Shown here: piece by piece, positions 16,938-26,114 of the stretch
How the letters are laid out: each line of letters starts with the position of its first letter
How positions within the stretch are numbered: position 1 is the first letter of the stretch
Origin: Prochlorococcus sp. AG-402-K14
GTDB taxonomy: Bacteria > Cyanobacteriota > Cyanobacteriia > PCC-6307 > Cyanobiaceae
Assembly: GCA_003216815.1 (NCBI GenBank)
Contig: QCIG01000009.1
Span: 1 to 61,560 of the forward strand
Direction: 5' to 3'
DNA length: 61,560 nucleotides
Position numbers and translations under genes: made by a program
The notes under the pieces: model-generated
What the model was told of the DNA's origin: nothing
What the model saw: the letters and a program-made list of their open reading frames with translations, nothing else
The model's database searches: none

Positions 16938-16969
16938 AAAAAGCCTCCTAACCAGACAGGAGGCTTTTT
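16938..16969 (+). terminator. porin terminator
   Basis: AAAAAGCCTCCT at 16938-16949 pairs exactly with AGGAGGCTTTTT at 16958-16969 around an eight-base loop, with the T-run at the 3' arm. It lies 21 bases after the porin stop. Confidence 0.85.
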
Positions 16970-17013
16970 AATATAAAAATTAATTTTATATTTTTAGCTA
17001 AGAAAAAATAACT

Positions 17014-17154
17014 TTATTCTTCAATAGATTTATTATTTTTCTTATAAGAAACATTGAATTTAATCAGTGATTCATAAGGATCAAGCTTCTCTAATCTAAC
17101 CATGTCTTCATAAGGGTCAGGATTATTTTGATTATTTATTTTGGTTTTTCTCAT
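17014..17154 (-). CDS. small hypothetical protein with repeated DPYE motif, 46 aa
   Basis: Minus-strand ATG at 17154 gives 46 residues. The centre has two copies of a DPYE motif 12 residues apart (DPYEDMVRLEKL then DPYESLIKF), flanked by Asn/Lys-rich ends. The internal duplication is better than expected by chance and argues for a real gene. The function is unknown. It lies 40 bases downstream of a 61-residue gene on the same strand. Confidence 0.52.
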   Translation of the reverse strand: MRKTKINNQNNPDPYEDMVRLEKLDPYESLIKFNVSYKKNNKSIEE

Positions 17155-17194
17155 TGATTTTCTCACTTGAAAAGTATTTATAATTGATTATTTT

Positions 17195-17380
17195 TTATGC
17201 AACCAAATCAGACCTAAAGCCCCTATCTCTGCTTCCTTTGAACCATCTCATTTGATGAGTACTACGATGTCCATTAGGATACAAGTAATGAATATTTTCA
17301 ATAGTTTCACTATAGATAAAACTTTCTTTTTTATCTGTTAAATGTTGATCATTACCAGTATTATCTTTATTTAATTGCAT
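17195..17380 (-). CDS. small hypothetical protein, 61 aa
   Basis: 61 residues, polar, with a Tyr/His-rich middle (ENIHYLYPNGHRSTHQMRW) and a basic end (FKGSRDRGFRSD). There is no membrane segment. The frame has an ATG and no competing gene, and it may form a two-gene unit with the DPYE-motif gene downstream. The family is not recognised. Confidence 0.45.
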   Translation of the reverse strand: MQLNKDNTGNDQHLTDKKESFIYSETIENIHYLYPNGHRSTHQMRWFKGSRDRGFRSDLVA

Positions 17381-17531
17381 AATAAATTAATAACTAATCT
17401 ATTTAATACATTAGTTATATTCAATGATGTTCATACTGAACAAAGTCACGAATCCAAAACCAAAGGATTAAATCTAGATGATCAACTATTAAGTTTTATT
17501 TTTAAAAATTAATTATTATATTAGTTAAAAT

Positions 17532-17592
17532 TAAATTTCAATACTTAAAAAAGGTAGCAAATATTGCTACCTTTTTTAAGTATTGAAATTTA
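17532..17592. terminator. 61-base perfect palindromic hairpin
   Basis: Two 29-base arms (17532-17560 and 17564-17592) are exact reverse complements around a three-base loop. The core GGTAGCAA/TTGCTACC is flanked by A6/T6, so the structure works as a terminator on both strands. It lies 13 bases after the stop of the minus-strand gene at 17605. The outer AT-rich extension is unusually long for a terminator. Confidence 0.75.
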
Positions 17593-17604
17593 TCTAATGG
17601 GTAC

Positions 17605-17889
17605 TTAAAAATATTTAAAAGGGAAAAATATTTTATCCGGGCCAGCAAGCATAACTGAAGCTGCAATCAGGGCAGTTACTATTTGAACTCCAATAAATTG
17701 TTTTTGCAGGTATCTATATGAACCTGATTCGGAAAGTTCAACTGATGGTTCATTCTCAGGTAATCCATAATAGTAAATTTGAGAGATCTGAAAAAAGATC
17801 ACTAAACCTGCAATTGCAGCCAAAGGGTTAAATCCACCAAATGTGATTGTTGAGAAAGGGATTGCTGAGTAAAGCATTAAAAAAGGCAT
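17605..17889 (-). CDS. membrane protein, 94 aa
   Basis: 94 residues with two hydrophobic segments, about residues 20-36 (LAAIAGLVIFFQISQIY) and 66-82 (FIGVQIVTALIAASVML), and a charged loop between them (PENEPSVELSESGSYRYLQ). It ends in GPDKIFFPFKYF. A small thylakoid or plasma-membrane protein is plausible. No family is recognised. The long hairpin downstream ends its transcript. Confidence 0.65.
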   Translation of the reverse strand: MPFLMLYSAIPFSTITFGGFNPLAAIAGLVIFFQISQIYYYGLPENEPSVELSESGSYRYLQKQFIGVQIVTALIAASVMLAGPDKIFFPFKYF

Positions 17890-18045
17890 TGCTCTTAACT
17901 TCTAATCATTACAGCATTAATTTGAGAAAATGCTTTAAGAGCTAATAGACTGAAATCTAAAATTAATTAAATTTTCCAGCATTTACTGTAATCAAGTCAC
18001 TGAAGCGTGAAGCTGACGATCTGAGGAAAAATATGATTTTAAAAA

Positions 18046-18294
18046 TTAATTGTTTTTAGGCCTCGCTTTAGTAACTCTTATAGCTCTACCCATCCATTCA
18101 ACATCTTGTAGATCATCGATTGCCTTTTGTTCTTGAGCTTCGTCTCCCATATCAACAAAGGCAAAGCCTCTTTTCCTTCCAGTTTCTCGTTCTAATGGCA
18201 GCTTACAATTAGTGACTTCTCCATAACTGCTGAATACACCAACAATATCTTCAATTTCAGCATCAAATGAAAGATTCCCGATGTAAATAGTCAT
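18046..18294 (-). CDS. RNA-binding protein with one RRM domain
   Basis: 82 residues, entirely one RNA-recognition motif. RNP2 is IYIGNL (residues 3-8) and RNP1 is KRGFAFVDM (about 42-50). It belongs to the cyanobacterial Rbp family of short RRM proteins, which bind RNA and in some species help locate mRNA or respond to cold. There is no glycine-rich tail, so it is the short type. It is encoded alone, divergent from rpsU, and such proteins are often found near rpsU in cyanobacteria. Confidence 0.93.
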   Translation of the reverse strand: MTIYIGNLSFDAEIEDIVGVFSSYGEVTNCKLPLERETGRKRGFAFVDMGDEAQEQKAIDDLQDVEWMGRAIRVTKARPKNN

Positions 18295-18490
18295 TGGTTA
18301 ACGGACCTGTGAAGTAATAATGAATGGTCCGAAAAGGGTAAAACTTCAATAATTTGACTAAAAAGCAAAACTTGAAGAAGGCTATTTGGATAATTCAATA
18401 ATTATTCTAGATCTTTTCACTCCAAAATTGATCAAAACAAAAATTTGCTTTATCGTCCTGTAAAATTAAGAGATAGAATTTTTAATCTTT

Positions 18491-18667
18491 TTGACTCAAG
18501 TAACTGTTGGAGAAAACGAGGGCATTGAATCCGCACTTCGTCGTTTTAAACGTCAGGTATCCAAAGCAGGCATCTTTGGAGAATTAAAGCGACTTCGTCA
18601 TCATGAAACTCCTGTTGAAAAATATAAGCGTAAATTACAGCAGAGACGTAGAAGTAGGAGAAGATAA
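18491..18667 (+). CDS. rpsU: 30S ribosomal protein S21
   Basis: 58 residues: [20 protein letters not shown] at the start, then [25 protein letters not shown] and an Arg-rich end. This is bacterial S21. The start is TTG at 18491, which gives the usual N-terminus; no ATG is available. S21 joins late in 30S assembly and helps translation start. The gene is too short for many gene finders at common cut-offs. Confidence 0.93.
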   Translation: MTQVTVGENEGIESALRRFKRQVSKAGIFGELKRLRHHETPVEKYKRKLQQRRRSRRR

Positions 18668-18727
18668 CCAAACGTTTAAATATGTGCACAAAATAAAGAC
18701 TTTCTCAAAATGTTGTGAGTTTTGTTC

Positions 18728-18952
18728 ATGGAAAAAGAAAACTGTTGGGTTTGGTTTAAAGGTTCGATCAAAGAAGGAGGAGTATGGAAAGGGGGGTTTA
18801 CCTTCAAGAAAGATGAAAATCCAGGCGTTTTAATTCAAAGCCCAGCTTACGTCCAATGTCGTGTCCCAAATTGGCGAATCAGCACTAAAGAGCCATTAGA
18901 TAAATACAAAGGACCTAAAATTCCAGAAAACACAGTTTGGAAAATTTTGTAA
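18728..18952 (+). CDS. hypothetical protein, 74 aa
   Basis: 74 residues from the ATG at 18728 (a TTG at 18722 is also in frame). It is Trp- and Gly-rich at the start (CWVWFKGSIKEGGVWKGGF) and ends PEDN-like with TVWKIL. The protein is soluble and looks like a small beta fold. It begins 60 bases after rpsU on the same strand and may be co-transcribed. The function is not recognised. Confidence 0.65.
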   Translation: MEKENCWVWFKGSIKEGGVWKGGFTFKKDENPGVLIQSPAYVQCRVPNWRISTKEPLDKYKGPKIPENTVWKIL

Positions 18953-18989
18953 AACAACTTCCTCTAATAAATTTAGTTTTAGTTAATTA

Positions 18990-19508
18990 CTAATTCACAT
19001 TCACCCCAACCAGTGGAGCCAGGTACTTAACTACAGCTGGAGTTATTAATAAAACCGCTATCAATCGAAATGCATGTATAGCGGCCACAGCAGCTCCTAC
19101 TCCTAGCTCAGCACCAACGAGACTCATGCCAAGAGTTCCACCAGGTGCAGAGCCAAGTAAAGCAATTAAAGGATCAATTCCAAATAATCTCACGGCTATA
19201 AATCCTATAAAAAGTCCTGTAAGAATTAAAGTAATAGTAATTAAGATAGCTGGCTTCCAAAGCGTTTGTAACTCTGAAAGAGTATCTCTATTAATACCAG
19301 TTCCAATAACAGTTCCTACCCCAATCCCTAGTAAAGTTTTGGTACCCATAGGCCATTGGGCAGGTTCAAATTGACCACTTATACTTAAACAACCTGCTGC
19401 CAAAATTGAGCCAAGAAGTGGTGCGGCAGGGATGCCACTAATCAGCATCAAACTTCCTAACGCTGCTCCACTGAGAATGTATATGATCAAAGTCATTGGA
19501 GGATTCAT
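18990..19508 (-). CDS. AbrB-family (duplication-type) membrane protein
   Basis: 172 residues, about half the usual AbrB-family transporter length, with five or so hydrophobic helices. It shows ISGIPAAPLLGSILAAG near the N-terminus and LLGSAPGGTLGMSLVGAELG near residue 120, which matches the GxxP/APGG pattern of the family (often misnamed ammonia monooxygenase). It is probably an inner-membrane transporter half that would act as a dimer. The substrate is unknown. It is distinct from the AbrB DNA-binding regulators. Confidence 0.75.
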   Translation of the reverse strand: MNPPMTLIIYILSGAALGSLMLISGIPAAPLLGSILAAGCLSISGQFEPAQWPMGTKTLLGIGVGTVIGTGINRDTLSELQTLWKPAILITITLILTGLFIGFIAVRLFGIDPLIALLGSAPGGTLGMSLVGAELGVGAAVAAIHAFRLIAVLLITPAVVKYLAPLVGVNVN

Positions 19509-19801
19509 AATCCAAGAATTAAATCTAATTTCTTTAGTCTCGTCGATTTTTTGTTTTTTTAAATCAATTGATCAATATCATTAAAAAAAAGAATCCAAAA
19601 ACCTTTGCATTTCCATCAAATAATTATCTTACTGTTAGCCAAAAAACAAGTAGATCTAGCACTCAACTAAGTTTTGACTAGATTTGAAATGGGATTTAAC
19701 TCCCTTCCATTTAACTATTAGTCTAATTTTTCATCAAAAAGGTCAACAAATTGTTAGTGTTTATCTCTAAATGATTATTTTTGTTGGCAACTGATGTCCT
19801 G
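19509..19801. other. intergenic gap, possible tiny ORF
   Basis: An AT-rich region between divergent genes. A 37-codon frame from TTG at 19568 to 19681 has protein-like composition but no supporting signal. Promoters for both neighbours should lie here. Confidence 0.3.
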
Positions 19802-21415
19802 ATGAAATCAAATTCAATTTCTGAATTAAATGTTCTTGGACCTAAATCAGAGGTTAAGGTCTTGTATGTCAGGCTACCATGCAATCCGATTTTCCCAATT
19901 GGACCTATTTATTTAGCTGATCATATTCACAAGTCCTTTCCAGAAATAGAACAATTAATCCTAGATTTAGCATCCTTACCGATATTAGATGTTGAAAGAA
20001 TCTTAATAAATAGTGTTAAAAAATTTCAGCCTACACTAATTGTTTTTTCATGGAGAGATATACAAATTTATGCTCCTGTAGATGGTAGAGGGGGGAATCC
20101 GTTACAAAATTCATTTGAAGTTTTTTATGCCAGTAATCCTCTCAAAAAAATTCGAGGTGCCTTAGGTGGTTTTCAATTAATGAAAAGTCATTATGGAGAA
20201 ATATGGAGAAATCAAAGATTAATTAAAAGAGGATTAAAATATGCAAAGAAATTCAATCCAAATGCTACTGCTGTAGTTGGCGGAGGAGCTGTTAGTGTTT
20301 TTTATAATCAATTAAAAAAATCGCTACCTAAGGGGACTGTTATTTCCTTAGGAGAGGGAGAACTATTAATAGAAAAATTAATAAGAAATGACCTAATTAT
20401 CAATGAAAGATGTTTTATAGTTGGTGAATCACCTAGAGACAAATTAATTCATGAAAAGCCAAATAATATAATAAAAACTGCTTGTGATTATAATTATATT
20501 CAATCTATCTGGCCTGAATTTAAATGGTATTTAGATGGTGGAGACTTCTATATTGGGGTGCAAACCAAGAGAGGTTGTCCTCATAATTGCTGTTATTGCA
20601 TTTATACTGTTATTGAAGGAAAGAAAGTAAGAATTAATCCTGTAAGCGAAGTTGTCAAAGAAATCAAACAGTTATACAACCTAGGAGTTCGTGGCTTTTG
20701 GTTTACTGATGCCCAATTCATACCATCAAGAGGACATATGCAAAATGCTAAAGATATCCTTCAAGCTATTTATGATGAAGGGCTGCATGATATTCGTTGG
20801 GCCGCATATATACGAGCTGACAATTTAGATGAAGAGTTGGCTGAATTAATGGTTCGAACTGGTATGAGCTATTTCGAAATTGGTATAACTTCTGGTTCCC
20901 AAGAACTGGTCAGAAAAATGAGAATGGGATACAACTTGAAAACAGTTCTCAGAAATTGTGAGCTTTTAGCTAAAGCAGGTTTTAAAGATCACGTTTCAGT
21001 TAATTATTCATTCAATGTTATAGACGAGCGACCAGAAACAATAAGACAAACAGTTGCTTATCATAGAGAATTAGAGAAAATTTTCGGAGCTAATATTGTT
21101 GAGCCTTCTATATTTTTCATTGGACTTCAACCACACACATTACTAGAAGAATATGGACTAAAAAATGGTCTATTAAAACCTGGATATAACCCTATGAGTT
21201 TAATGCCTTGGACTGCTAGAAAACTCTTGTGGAATCCAGAGCCAATGGGAAAAGAATTTGGAAAAATTTGTTTAGAAGCCTTTGATTTGAATCCAAATGA
21301 TTTTGGCAGAACAGTTATGAACTTATTAGAAAGAGATTATGGAGTTTCATCCTTAAATGAAGCATTAACTGTAGAGGCTAAAAATCGACCAGTACTTGCA
21401 AAAAGCCTTCTTTGA
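19802..21415 (+). CDS. B12-binding-domain radical SAM protein
   Basis: 537 residues from the ATG at 19802 (TTG at 19781 also in frame). Residues about 20-230 look like a cobalamin-binding Rossmann domain. The radical SAM core follows, with the CxxxCxxC cluster in RGCPHNCCYCIYT, then DAQFIPSRGH and GITSGSQELV. Such enzymes cleave SAM and often methylate or rearrange unreactive carbons. Cyanobacterial homologues are annotated as a photosystem II high-light acclimation protein, which I recall but cannot check. The last 79 bases overlap the convergent CPBP gene. Confidence 0.85.
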   Translation: MKSNSISELNVLGPKSEVKVLYVRLPCNPIFPIGPIYLADHIHKSFPEIEQLILDLASLPILDVERILINSVKKFQPTLIVFSWRDIQIYAPVDGRGGNPLQNSFEVFYASNPLKKIRGALGGFQLMKSHYGEIWRNQRLIKRGLKYAKKFNPNATAVVGGGAVSVFYNQLKKSLPKGTVISLGEGELLIEKLIRNDLIINERCFIVGESPRDKLIHEKPNNIIKTACDYNYIQSIWPEFKWYLDGGDFYIGVQTKRGCPHNCCYCIYTVIEGKKVRINPVSEVVKEIKQLYNLGVRGFWFTDAQFIPSRGHMQNAKDILQAIYDEGLHDIRWAAYIRADNLDEELAELMVRTGMSYFEIGITSGSQELVRKMRMGYNLKTVLRNCELLAKAGFKDHVSVNYSFNVIDERPETIRQTVAYHRELEKIFGANIVEPSIFFIGLQPHTLLEEYGLKNGLLKPGYNPMSLMPWTARKLLWNPEPMGKEFGKICLEAFDLNPNDFGRTVMNLLERDYGVSSLNEALTVEAKNRPVLAKSLL

Positions 21416-22188
21416 AAAAATATAGTGATTAATAGAATTATTATGCCTATAACACTACCAATTGGATTAACCATATATTTACTTGGACCCAAAAAGTAAT
21501 AAGGAGTATCAACAGAAAAAATAACCAATCCCGAATCAAAAAGATACCAAATACCAACCAAACCGCCATGCAAACCTATACATCCCCATAATGATCCTTT
21601 ATCGATAGTTCGTCTTAAAGTCAGAACTAATCCAAAAAGAAAAAGCCCTGTGAAGAAAGGAATTAAAGCAAATAAACCTATATCAGATCTATAATGAGCC
21701 AGACTAAAAATTGCAGATTGAAAGATAATTCCTCTTCTCAACCCAAATAAAAGGACCATTTCCTCCATTAACCATCCACGGAATATTATCTCTTCAGCAA
21801 AAACAATCCCAATTATTAATAATATTGCATTTAATAATGCACCAAGCCTTATATAACTAAAACCATCAAGCCAACCACATAAAAACACAAATAGGCAAAA
21901 AATTAATAGAAGAAAAAATGAAAATATAAATCCACTAAAAAATATTTTTAGAACTCTTAATTTGTTATTCATATCTAGTCCTATAGATAACCATAAGTCT
22001 TTAGTTTTCCATCTAATTCTTCCCCAACTAGGTAAAACATATAAAAACATAAAAAATGTTATTATGGTACCAATTATACTTAAGTTATTTGAGCTAATAT
22101 CCCTATTAAAGAGATAAAAAAAATAACTTAAAAACCATCCAGTAGGATATAAAATCAAAAACAAAGTAAACGTTGGTAACCATTGCAT
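21337..22188 (-). CDS. CPBP-family intramembrane metalloprotease
   Basis: 283 residues from the ATG at 22188 (TTG at 22200 adds four). It has about seven to eight membrane helices. Motif 1 is AEEIIFRGWL (EExxxR), motif 2 is FSLAHY with the second metal His, and motif 3 is LHGGLVG. These match CPBP (Abi) proteases, which cut proteins or process prenylated peptides within the membrane. The substrate is unknown. The 3' end overlaps the radical SAM gene by 79 bases in the opposite direction. clpS lies 45 bases upstream. Confidence 0.85.
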   Translation of the reverse strand: MQWLPTFTLFLILYPTGWFLSYFFYLFNRDISSNNLSIIGTIITFFMFLYVLPSWGRIRWKTKDLWLSIGLDMNNKLRVLKIFFSGFIFSFFLLLIFCLFVFLCGWLDGFSYIRLGALLNAILLIIGIVFAEEIIFRGWLMEEMVLLFGLRRGIIFQSAIFSLAHYRSDIGLFALIPFFTGLFLFGLVLTLRRTIDKGSLWGCIGLHGGLVGIWYLFDSGLVIFSVDTPYYFLGPSKYMVNPIGSVIGIIILLITIFFQRRLFASTGRFLASTVNASFKDETP

Positions 22189-22232
22189 CTTTTGATGCAA
22201 CCATTTATTCCAAAAAATGTTAATTGAGGATT

Positions 22233-22544
22233 TCAGCTTTCTACTTCTATGGTGCTAGTTAGGCCTTTTGCCTTAAGAGACTCAGAATAAAATTCAGCTG
22301 GTTCTAAATCGCAAACGATAACAAGTCCAATACCATTATTATGAGTTTCTAACATGATATTCAAAGCATCCTGCTCACTTAGTTGAGGGACTACCTGCCT
22401 TAAAGTTTCAACTACATAATCCATTGTATTTACTGGATCATTATGAAGTAAAACTTTATACTTAGGAGATATTTTTCTTACTCGCTGAACTTCGCGATCA
22501 ATAACAGCAGTGTCCCCATCAGTTTGATTTGCAGAATCAACCAT
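22233..22544 (-). CDS. clpS: ATP-dependent Clp protease adaptor ClpS
   Basis: 103 residues with the ClpS core YKVLLHNDPVNTMDYVVETL, the N-degron pocket signature, then ETHNNGIGLVIVCDLEPAEFY. ClpS delivers N-end-rule substrates to ClpA/ClpC-ClpP. The N-terminal 25 residues are the flexible extension. Cyanobacteria often have two ClpS forms; this one looks like the standard type. It is on the same strand as dapL, with 58 bases between them. Confidence 0.95.
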   Translation of the reverse strand: MVDSANQTDGDTAVIDREVQRVRKISPKYKVLLHNDPVNTMDYVVETLRQVVPQLSEQDALNIMLETHNNGIGLVIVCDLEPAEFYSESLKAKGLTSTIEVES

Positions 22545-22602
22545 AATTAAACACCAGGATGAATAGCACTTTTTAGAAAAGAACTTACCACGACATTATG
22601 CA

Positions 22603-23826
22603 TTACAATTTCGCGATCCTTTGCATAGCTTTTTCGACATTTTCTCGACTGTTGAATGCTGATAATCGAAAATAGCCCTCTCCTGCAGCACCAAAGCCAC
22701 TTCCTGGGGTCCCAACAACATTTGCGTTTTCCAACAAGAAATCAAAGAAATCCCAGGAGCTCATGTTTTTAGGTGTTTTTATCCATGCATATGGTGCATT
22801 CATAGCGCCAAATACTTCGAATCCTGCAGAGGTAAGATTTGATTTAATAATTTCAGCATTATCCATATAAAAACTTACTAATCTTTTAATTTGAATTTGA
22901 CCTTCATCGGAGTAAACAGCATCCGCCCCTCTCTGAACTATATAACTGACACCATTAAATTTAGTGCTTTGACGACGATTCCACAAAGACCATAGGTCAA
23001 CTTCTTCTCCCCCTGCTTTTCCTTTTACTGACTTAGGAATAACTGTAAAAGCACATCTTGTTCCAGTAAAGCCTGCATTTTTTGAAAAAGAACGAAACTC
23101 AATTGCACAATCTTTGGCTCCTTCAATTTCATAAATCGAATGAGGTATGGAGTCATCTTTAATGAAAGCCTCATAAGCAGCATCAAAAAGAATCAAAGAA
23201 TTATTTTTCTTAGCATATTCGACCCAAGATTCTAATTGTTCTTTAGTGGCAACTGCCCCAGTTGGATTATTAGGAAAACAAAGGTAAATTAAGTCAAATT
23301 TTTCTTTTGGTATTGCTGCCTCAAAATTATTTTCTGAATTAATTGGAATATAACTTAAACCTTGATATTCCCCTAATGAGTTAGCTTCTCCTGTTCTACC
23401 TGTCATCACATTAGTATCAACATACACAGGATAAACTGGATCAGTTACTGCTATTTTATTTTCCTTACCAAGAATATCTAAAATATTACTACTGTCGCAT
23501 TTTGATCCATCTGAAACAAAAATTTCGTCTTCTGAAATATCACACCCACGCGATAAATAATCTTTTTTCGAGATACTCTTTCGAAGCCATTCATACCCTT
23601 GTTCTGGTCCATACCCCCTAAAACCTTTCTCTGTTCCCATTTCTTCAATAGCTACCTTCATTGCTTCCCGACAAGCTAAAGGCAAGGGTTCAGTAACATC
23701 TCCAATTCCCAAACGGATCAAATCAGTATCAGGATGATTAGCGCTAAACTCTTTGATTCTTCTAGAAATCTCTGGAAAGAGATAGCCTGCTTTTAATTTC
23801 AGGTAATCAGAATTAACTTGTACCAC
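22603..23826 (-). CDS. dapL: LL-diaminopimelate aminotransferase
   Basis: 407 residues, fold-type I aminotransferase. The PLP Lys is in [15 protein letters not shown]. DapL features are [14 protein letters not shown] near the start, [12 protein letters not shown] and FPNNPTGA. It converts tetrahydrodipicolinate directly to LL-DAP in lysine and peptidoglycan synthesis, the route used by cyanobacteria, plants and chlamydiae. It is transcribed away from rne, with a 400-base gap between the two starts. Confidence 0.95.
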   Translation of the reverse strand: MVQVNSDYLKLKAGYLFPEISRRIKEFSANHPDTDLIRLGIGDVTEPLPLACREAMKVAIEEMGTEKGFRGYGPEQGYEWLRKSISKKDYLSRGCDISEDEIFVSDGSKCDSSNILDILGKENKIAVTDPVYPVYVDTNVMTGRTGEANSLGEYQGLSYIPINSENNFEAAIPKEKFDLIYLCFPNNPTGAVATKEQLESWVEYAKKNNSLILFDAAYEAFIKDDSIPHSIYEIEGAKDCAIEFRSFSKNAGFTGTRCAFTVIPKSVKGKAGGEEVDLWSLWNRRQSTKFNGVSYIVQRGADAVYSDEGQIQIKRLVSFYMDNAEIIKSNLTSAGFEVFGAMNAPYAWIKTPKNMSSWDFFDFLLENANVVGTPGSGFGAAGEGYFRLSAFNSRENVEKAMQRIAKL

Positions 23827-24225
23827 TTGAGAATCTCCCTGCCCTAAATTTATCTCAGGATAATCCCTTAAACACCTTCAAATCTTCAAAGGTAGACGAT
23901 TCATTAATTAAGAATTAATTTTCTTAATTAATCTCAGACTAAATAAATCATTTTAAATAAGTAAAACTGTGTTAATATAAAACTGGAGCTAAGGAAAAAG
24001 GTTAAGCCCTTATTCTCTTAGTTAACGTCAGTTATTCTTAAAGGGACACCTAGATTAAACTCTGGCAATTCCGGCGATTATAACCGGATTATATTTAATT
24101 CCCAATTAGAACAGTAATCAAAAATCTCTTTAAGTTTGTTTGGCGTTAAAAAATTTAAAACCATTCTATTTGCAGTTTTTCTGCTGATCGTTTTTTTAAT
24201 AGCTTGAAAAAGCTCAGAATCATAT
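23827..24225. other. dapL/rne divergent region with structured rne leader
   Basis: A perfect 12-bp-arm inverted repeat at 23903-23932 (ATTAATTAAGAA / TTCTTAATTAAT, six-base loop) lies nearer dapL. Toward rne there are three small hairpins: CCGG...CCGG near 24073-24089, GCAG-T5-CTGC near 24173-24185, and AGCTT-GAAA-AAGCT near 24200-24213, with T-rich runs between. A long U-rich leader fits RNase E autoregulation. No small gene is convincing here. Confidence 0.5.
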
Positions 24226-26112
24226 ATGCCCCAGCAAATTGTCATTGCTGAGCATTTGCGAATTGCCGCTCTGCTCACTGATGAGAGAATAGATGAATTA
24301 ATCGTGGCTCAAGGCAGCTACCAAATAGGAGATGTTTTCTTAGGAACAGTAGAAAATGTTCTTCCAGGAATCGACGCAGCTTTTGTCAATATTGGAGAAA
24401 GTGAAAAAAATGGTTTTATTCATGTAAATGATCTTGGACCACTGAGATTAAAAAAAGCCGCTGCAGGAATAACAGAATTACTCGAACCAAGGCAAAAGGT
24501 TTTAGTTCAGGTAATGAAAGAGCCGACTGGGACAAAAGGTCCTAGATTAACTGGTAATTTATCGCTCCCAGGTAGATATCTTGTACTTCAGCCATATGGG
24601 CAAGGAGTAAATATTTCTAGAAGAATAAGCGCAGAAAGTGAGAGGAATCGTCTTAGAGCATTAGGAGTACTAGTGAAGCCCCCAAGCACTGGCCTATTAC
24701 TAAGGACAGAAGCGGAAGATATTTCTGAAGAATTATTAATAGATGATCTAGAAAATCTTCTAAAGCAATGGGAGCTTATTCAACAAGCATCTGACACTTG
24801 TACTCCTCCAATCCTTTTAAACAGAGATGAGGACTTTATTCATAGAATTCTCAGAGATCATACAGACCAAAACGTTAACCACATAGTCGTGGATAATCCA
24901 GAAGCAGTTGGGCGAGTTAAAAATTTTCTTGGCAAAGATAGTAAGGAGTTAGTAATAGAATTACATAGTGAATCACAAAACATCCTAGAAAAATATAGAG
25001 TCATCTCTTCAATTAATGATGCATTAAAGCCCAGAGTCGAACTGCCATCTGGTGGTTATATCATAATAGAACCAACAGAGGCTTTAACAGTTATTGATGT
25101 CAACTCTGGATCATTTACTCGTTCTGCAAATTCCAGAGAAACAGTTTTATGGACTAATTGTGAAGCAGCAATTGAGATAGCAAGGCAATTAAAATTAAGA
25201 AATATAGGTGGGGTTATTATCATTGATTTTATAGATATGGATACAAGAAGAGATCAACTTCAGTTATTAGAACATTTCATATCTGCTATTAATGGAGACT
25301 CAGCTCGTCCTCAAATTGCTCAACTTACCGAACTTGGACTTGTTGAGTTAACTAGAAAAAGACAAGGCCAAAATATATATGAATTATTTGGCAAAACTAG
25401 TTCTAATTCCCAAGGTCCAGGTAATGTTCAAAATTTCACACTTCAAGATATAAATCCAACTATCTCATCTGAGGCTAAAGTAAATAGTTCTACTTTAGCT
25501 ATAGGAAATGAAATAGAATCTCTGCAAGAAAACAACATCAAAAAGAAAAGTATCCAGAAAGCAAAAGATAACGAAGCAAGCCTAACTAATGAAGAGCAAA
25601 AATCATCAAATGAGACCATAGAATCTGCCTCTTCAAAGACAATTAGTGATGATATATCAGTAAGTAGAAATAGCCAAAGTCAAGAAAAGATTTTAATCAA
25701 AATAAATATGAACGAAAATGAAGAGATAATATATGGGAAAATGGGTTTAGATCCCATTCTATTACTAAAAGAACCTCCAATATCTGATAACTACACTGTT
25801 CAAATAGTTAGATCTGGAGAAGATGTAGGGGAAGAAAAAAATAACATTCTTGATAAAACTCAACAAAATGTGTCTAAAAAATTGAACAAAGAAAATATAA
25901 ATAATAATAATAACCTTATTGAGCAAAGTGCAACCTATCCTGAAGGGAGAGAAGATATCAAAAACGAGGAGGCTAATGTAGTTTTTGGCGAAGATGCAAA
26001 TGACTTAATTAGTACCGATAATATTTCAAGCAATGAAAAGAATGAATTAAATTCCACTGAATCCAATGAAGATCCAAGACGAAAAAGAAGGAGATCATCT
26101 GCCTCTTCTTAA
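24226..26112 (+). CDS. rne: ribonuclease E
   Basis: 628 residues. The catalytic half covers about 1-400: S1 domain (GDVFLGTVENVLPGIDAAFVNIGESEKNGFIHV), the 5' sensor/RNase H-like region, and the DNase I-like active site (EALTVIDVNSGSFT and GGVIIIDFIDMD). The tail from about 400 is low-complexity, acidic, Asn- and Ser-rich, and ends DPRRKRRRSSASS, matching the Arg-rich nonapeptide by which cyanobacterial RNase E recruits PNPase. It starts mRNA decay. rnhB follows two bases after the stop. Confidence 0.96.
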   Translation: MPQQIVIAEHLRIAALLTDERIDELIVAQGSYQIGDVFLGTVENVLPGIDAAFVNIGESEKNGFIHVNDLGPLRLKKAAAGITELLEPRQKVLVQVMKEPTGTKGPRLTGNLSLPGRYLVLQPYGQGVNISRRISAESERNRLRALGVLVKPPSTGLLLRTEAEDISEELLIDDLENLLKQWELIQQASDTCTPPILLNRDEDFIHRILRDHTDQNVNHIVVDNPEAVGRVKNFLGKDSKELVIELHSESQNILEKYRVISSINDALKPRVELPSGGYIIIEPTEALTVIDVNSGSFTRSANSRETVLWTNCEAAIEIARQLKLRNIGGVIIIDFIDMDTRRDQLQLLEHFISAINGDSARPQIAQLTELGLVELTRKRQGQNIYELFGKTSSNSQGPGNVQNFTLQDINPTISSEAKVNSSTLAIGNEIESLQENNIKKKSIQKAKDNEASLTNEEQKSSNETIESASSKTISDDISVSRNSQSQEKILIKINMNENEEIIYGKMGLDPILLLKEPPISDNYTVQIVRSGEDVGEEKNNILDKTQQNVSKKLNKENINNNNNLIEQSATYPEGREDIKNEEANVVFGEDANDLISTDNISSNEKNELNSTESNEDPRRKRRRSSASS

Positions 26113-26114
26113 TC

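Noticed and set aside
24078-24278. 66-codon minus-strand frame across the rne start
   Set aside because: It overlaps the conserved rne N-terminus and leader and shows no family pattern.
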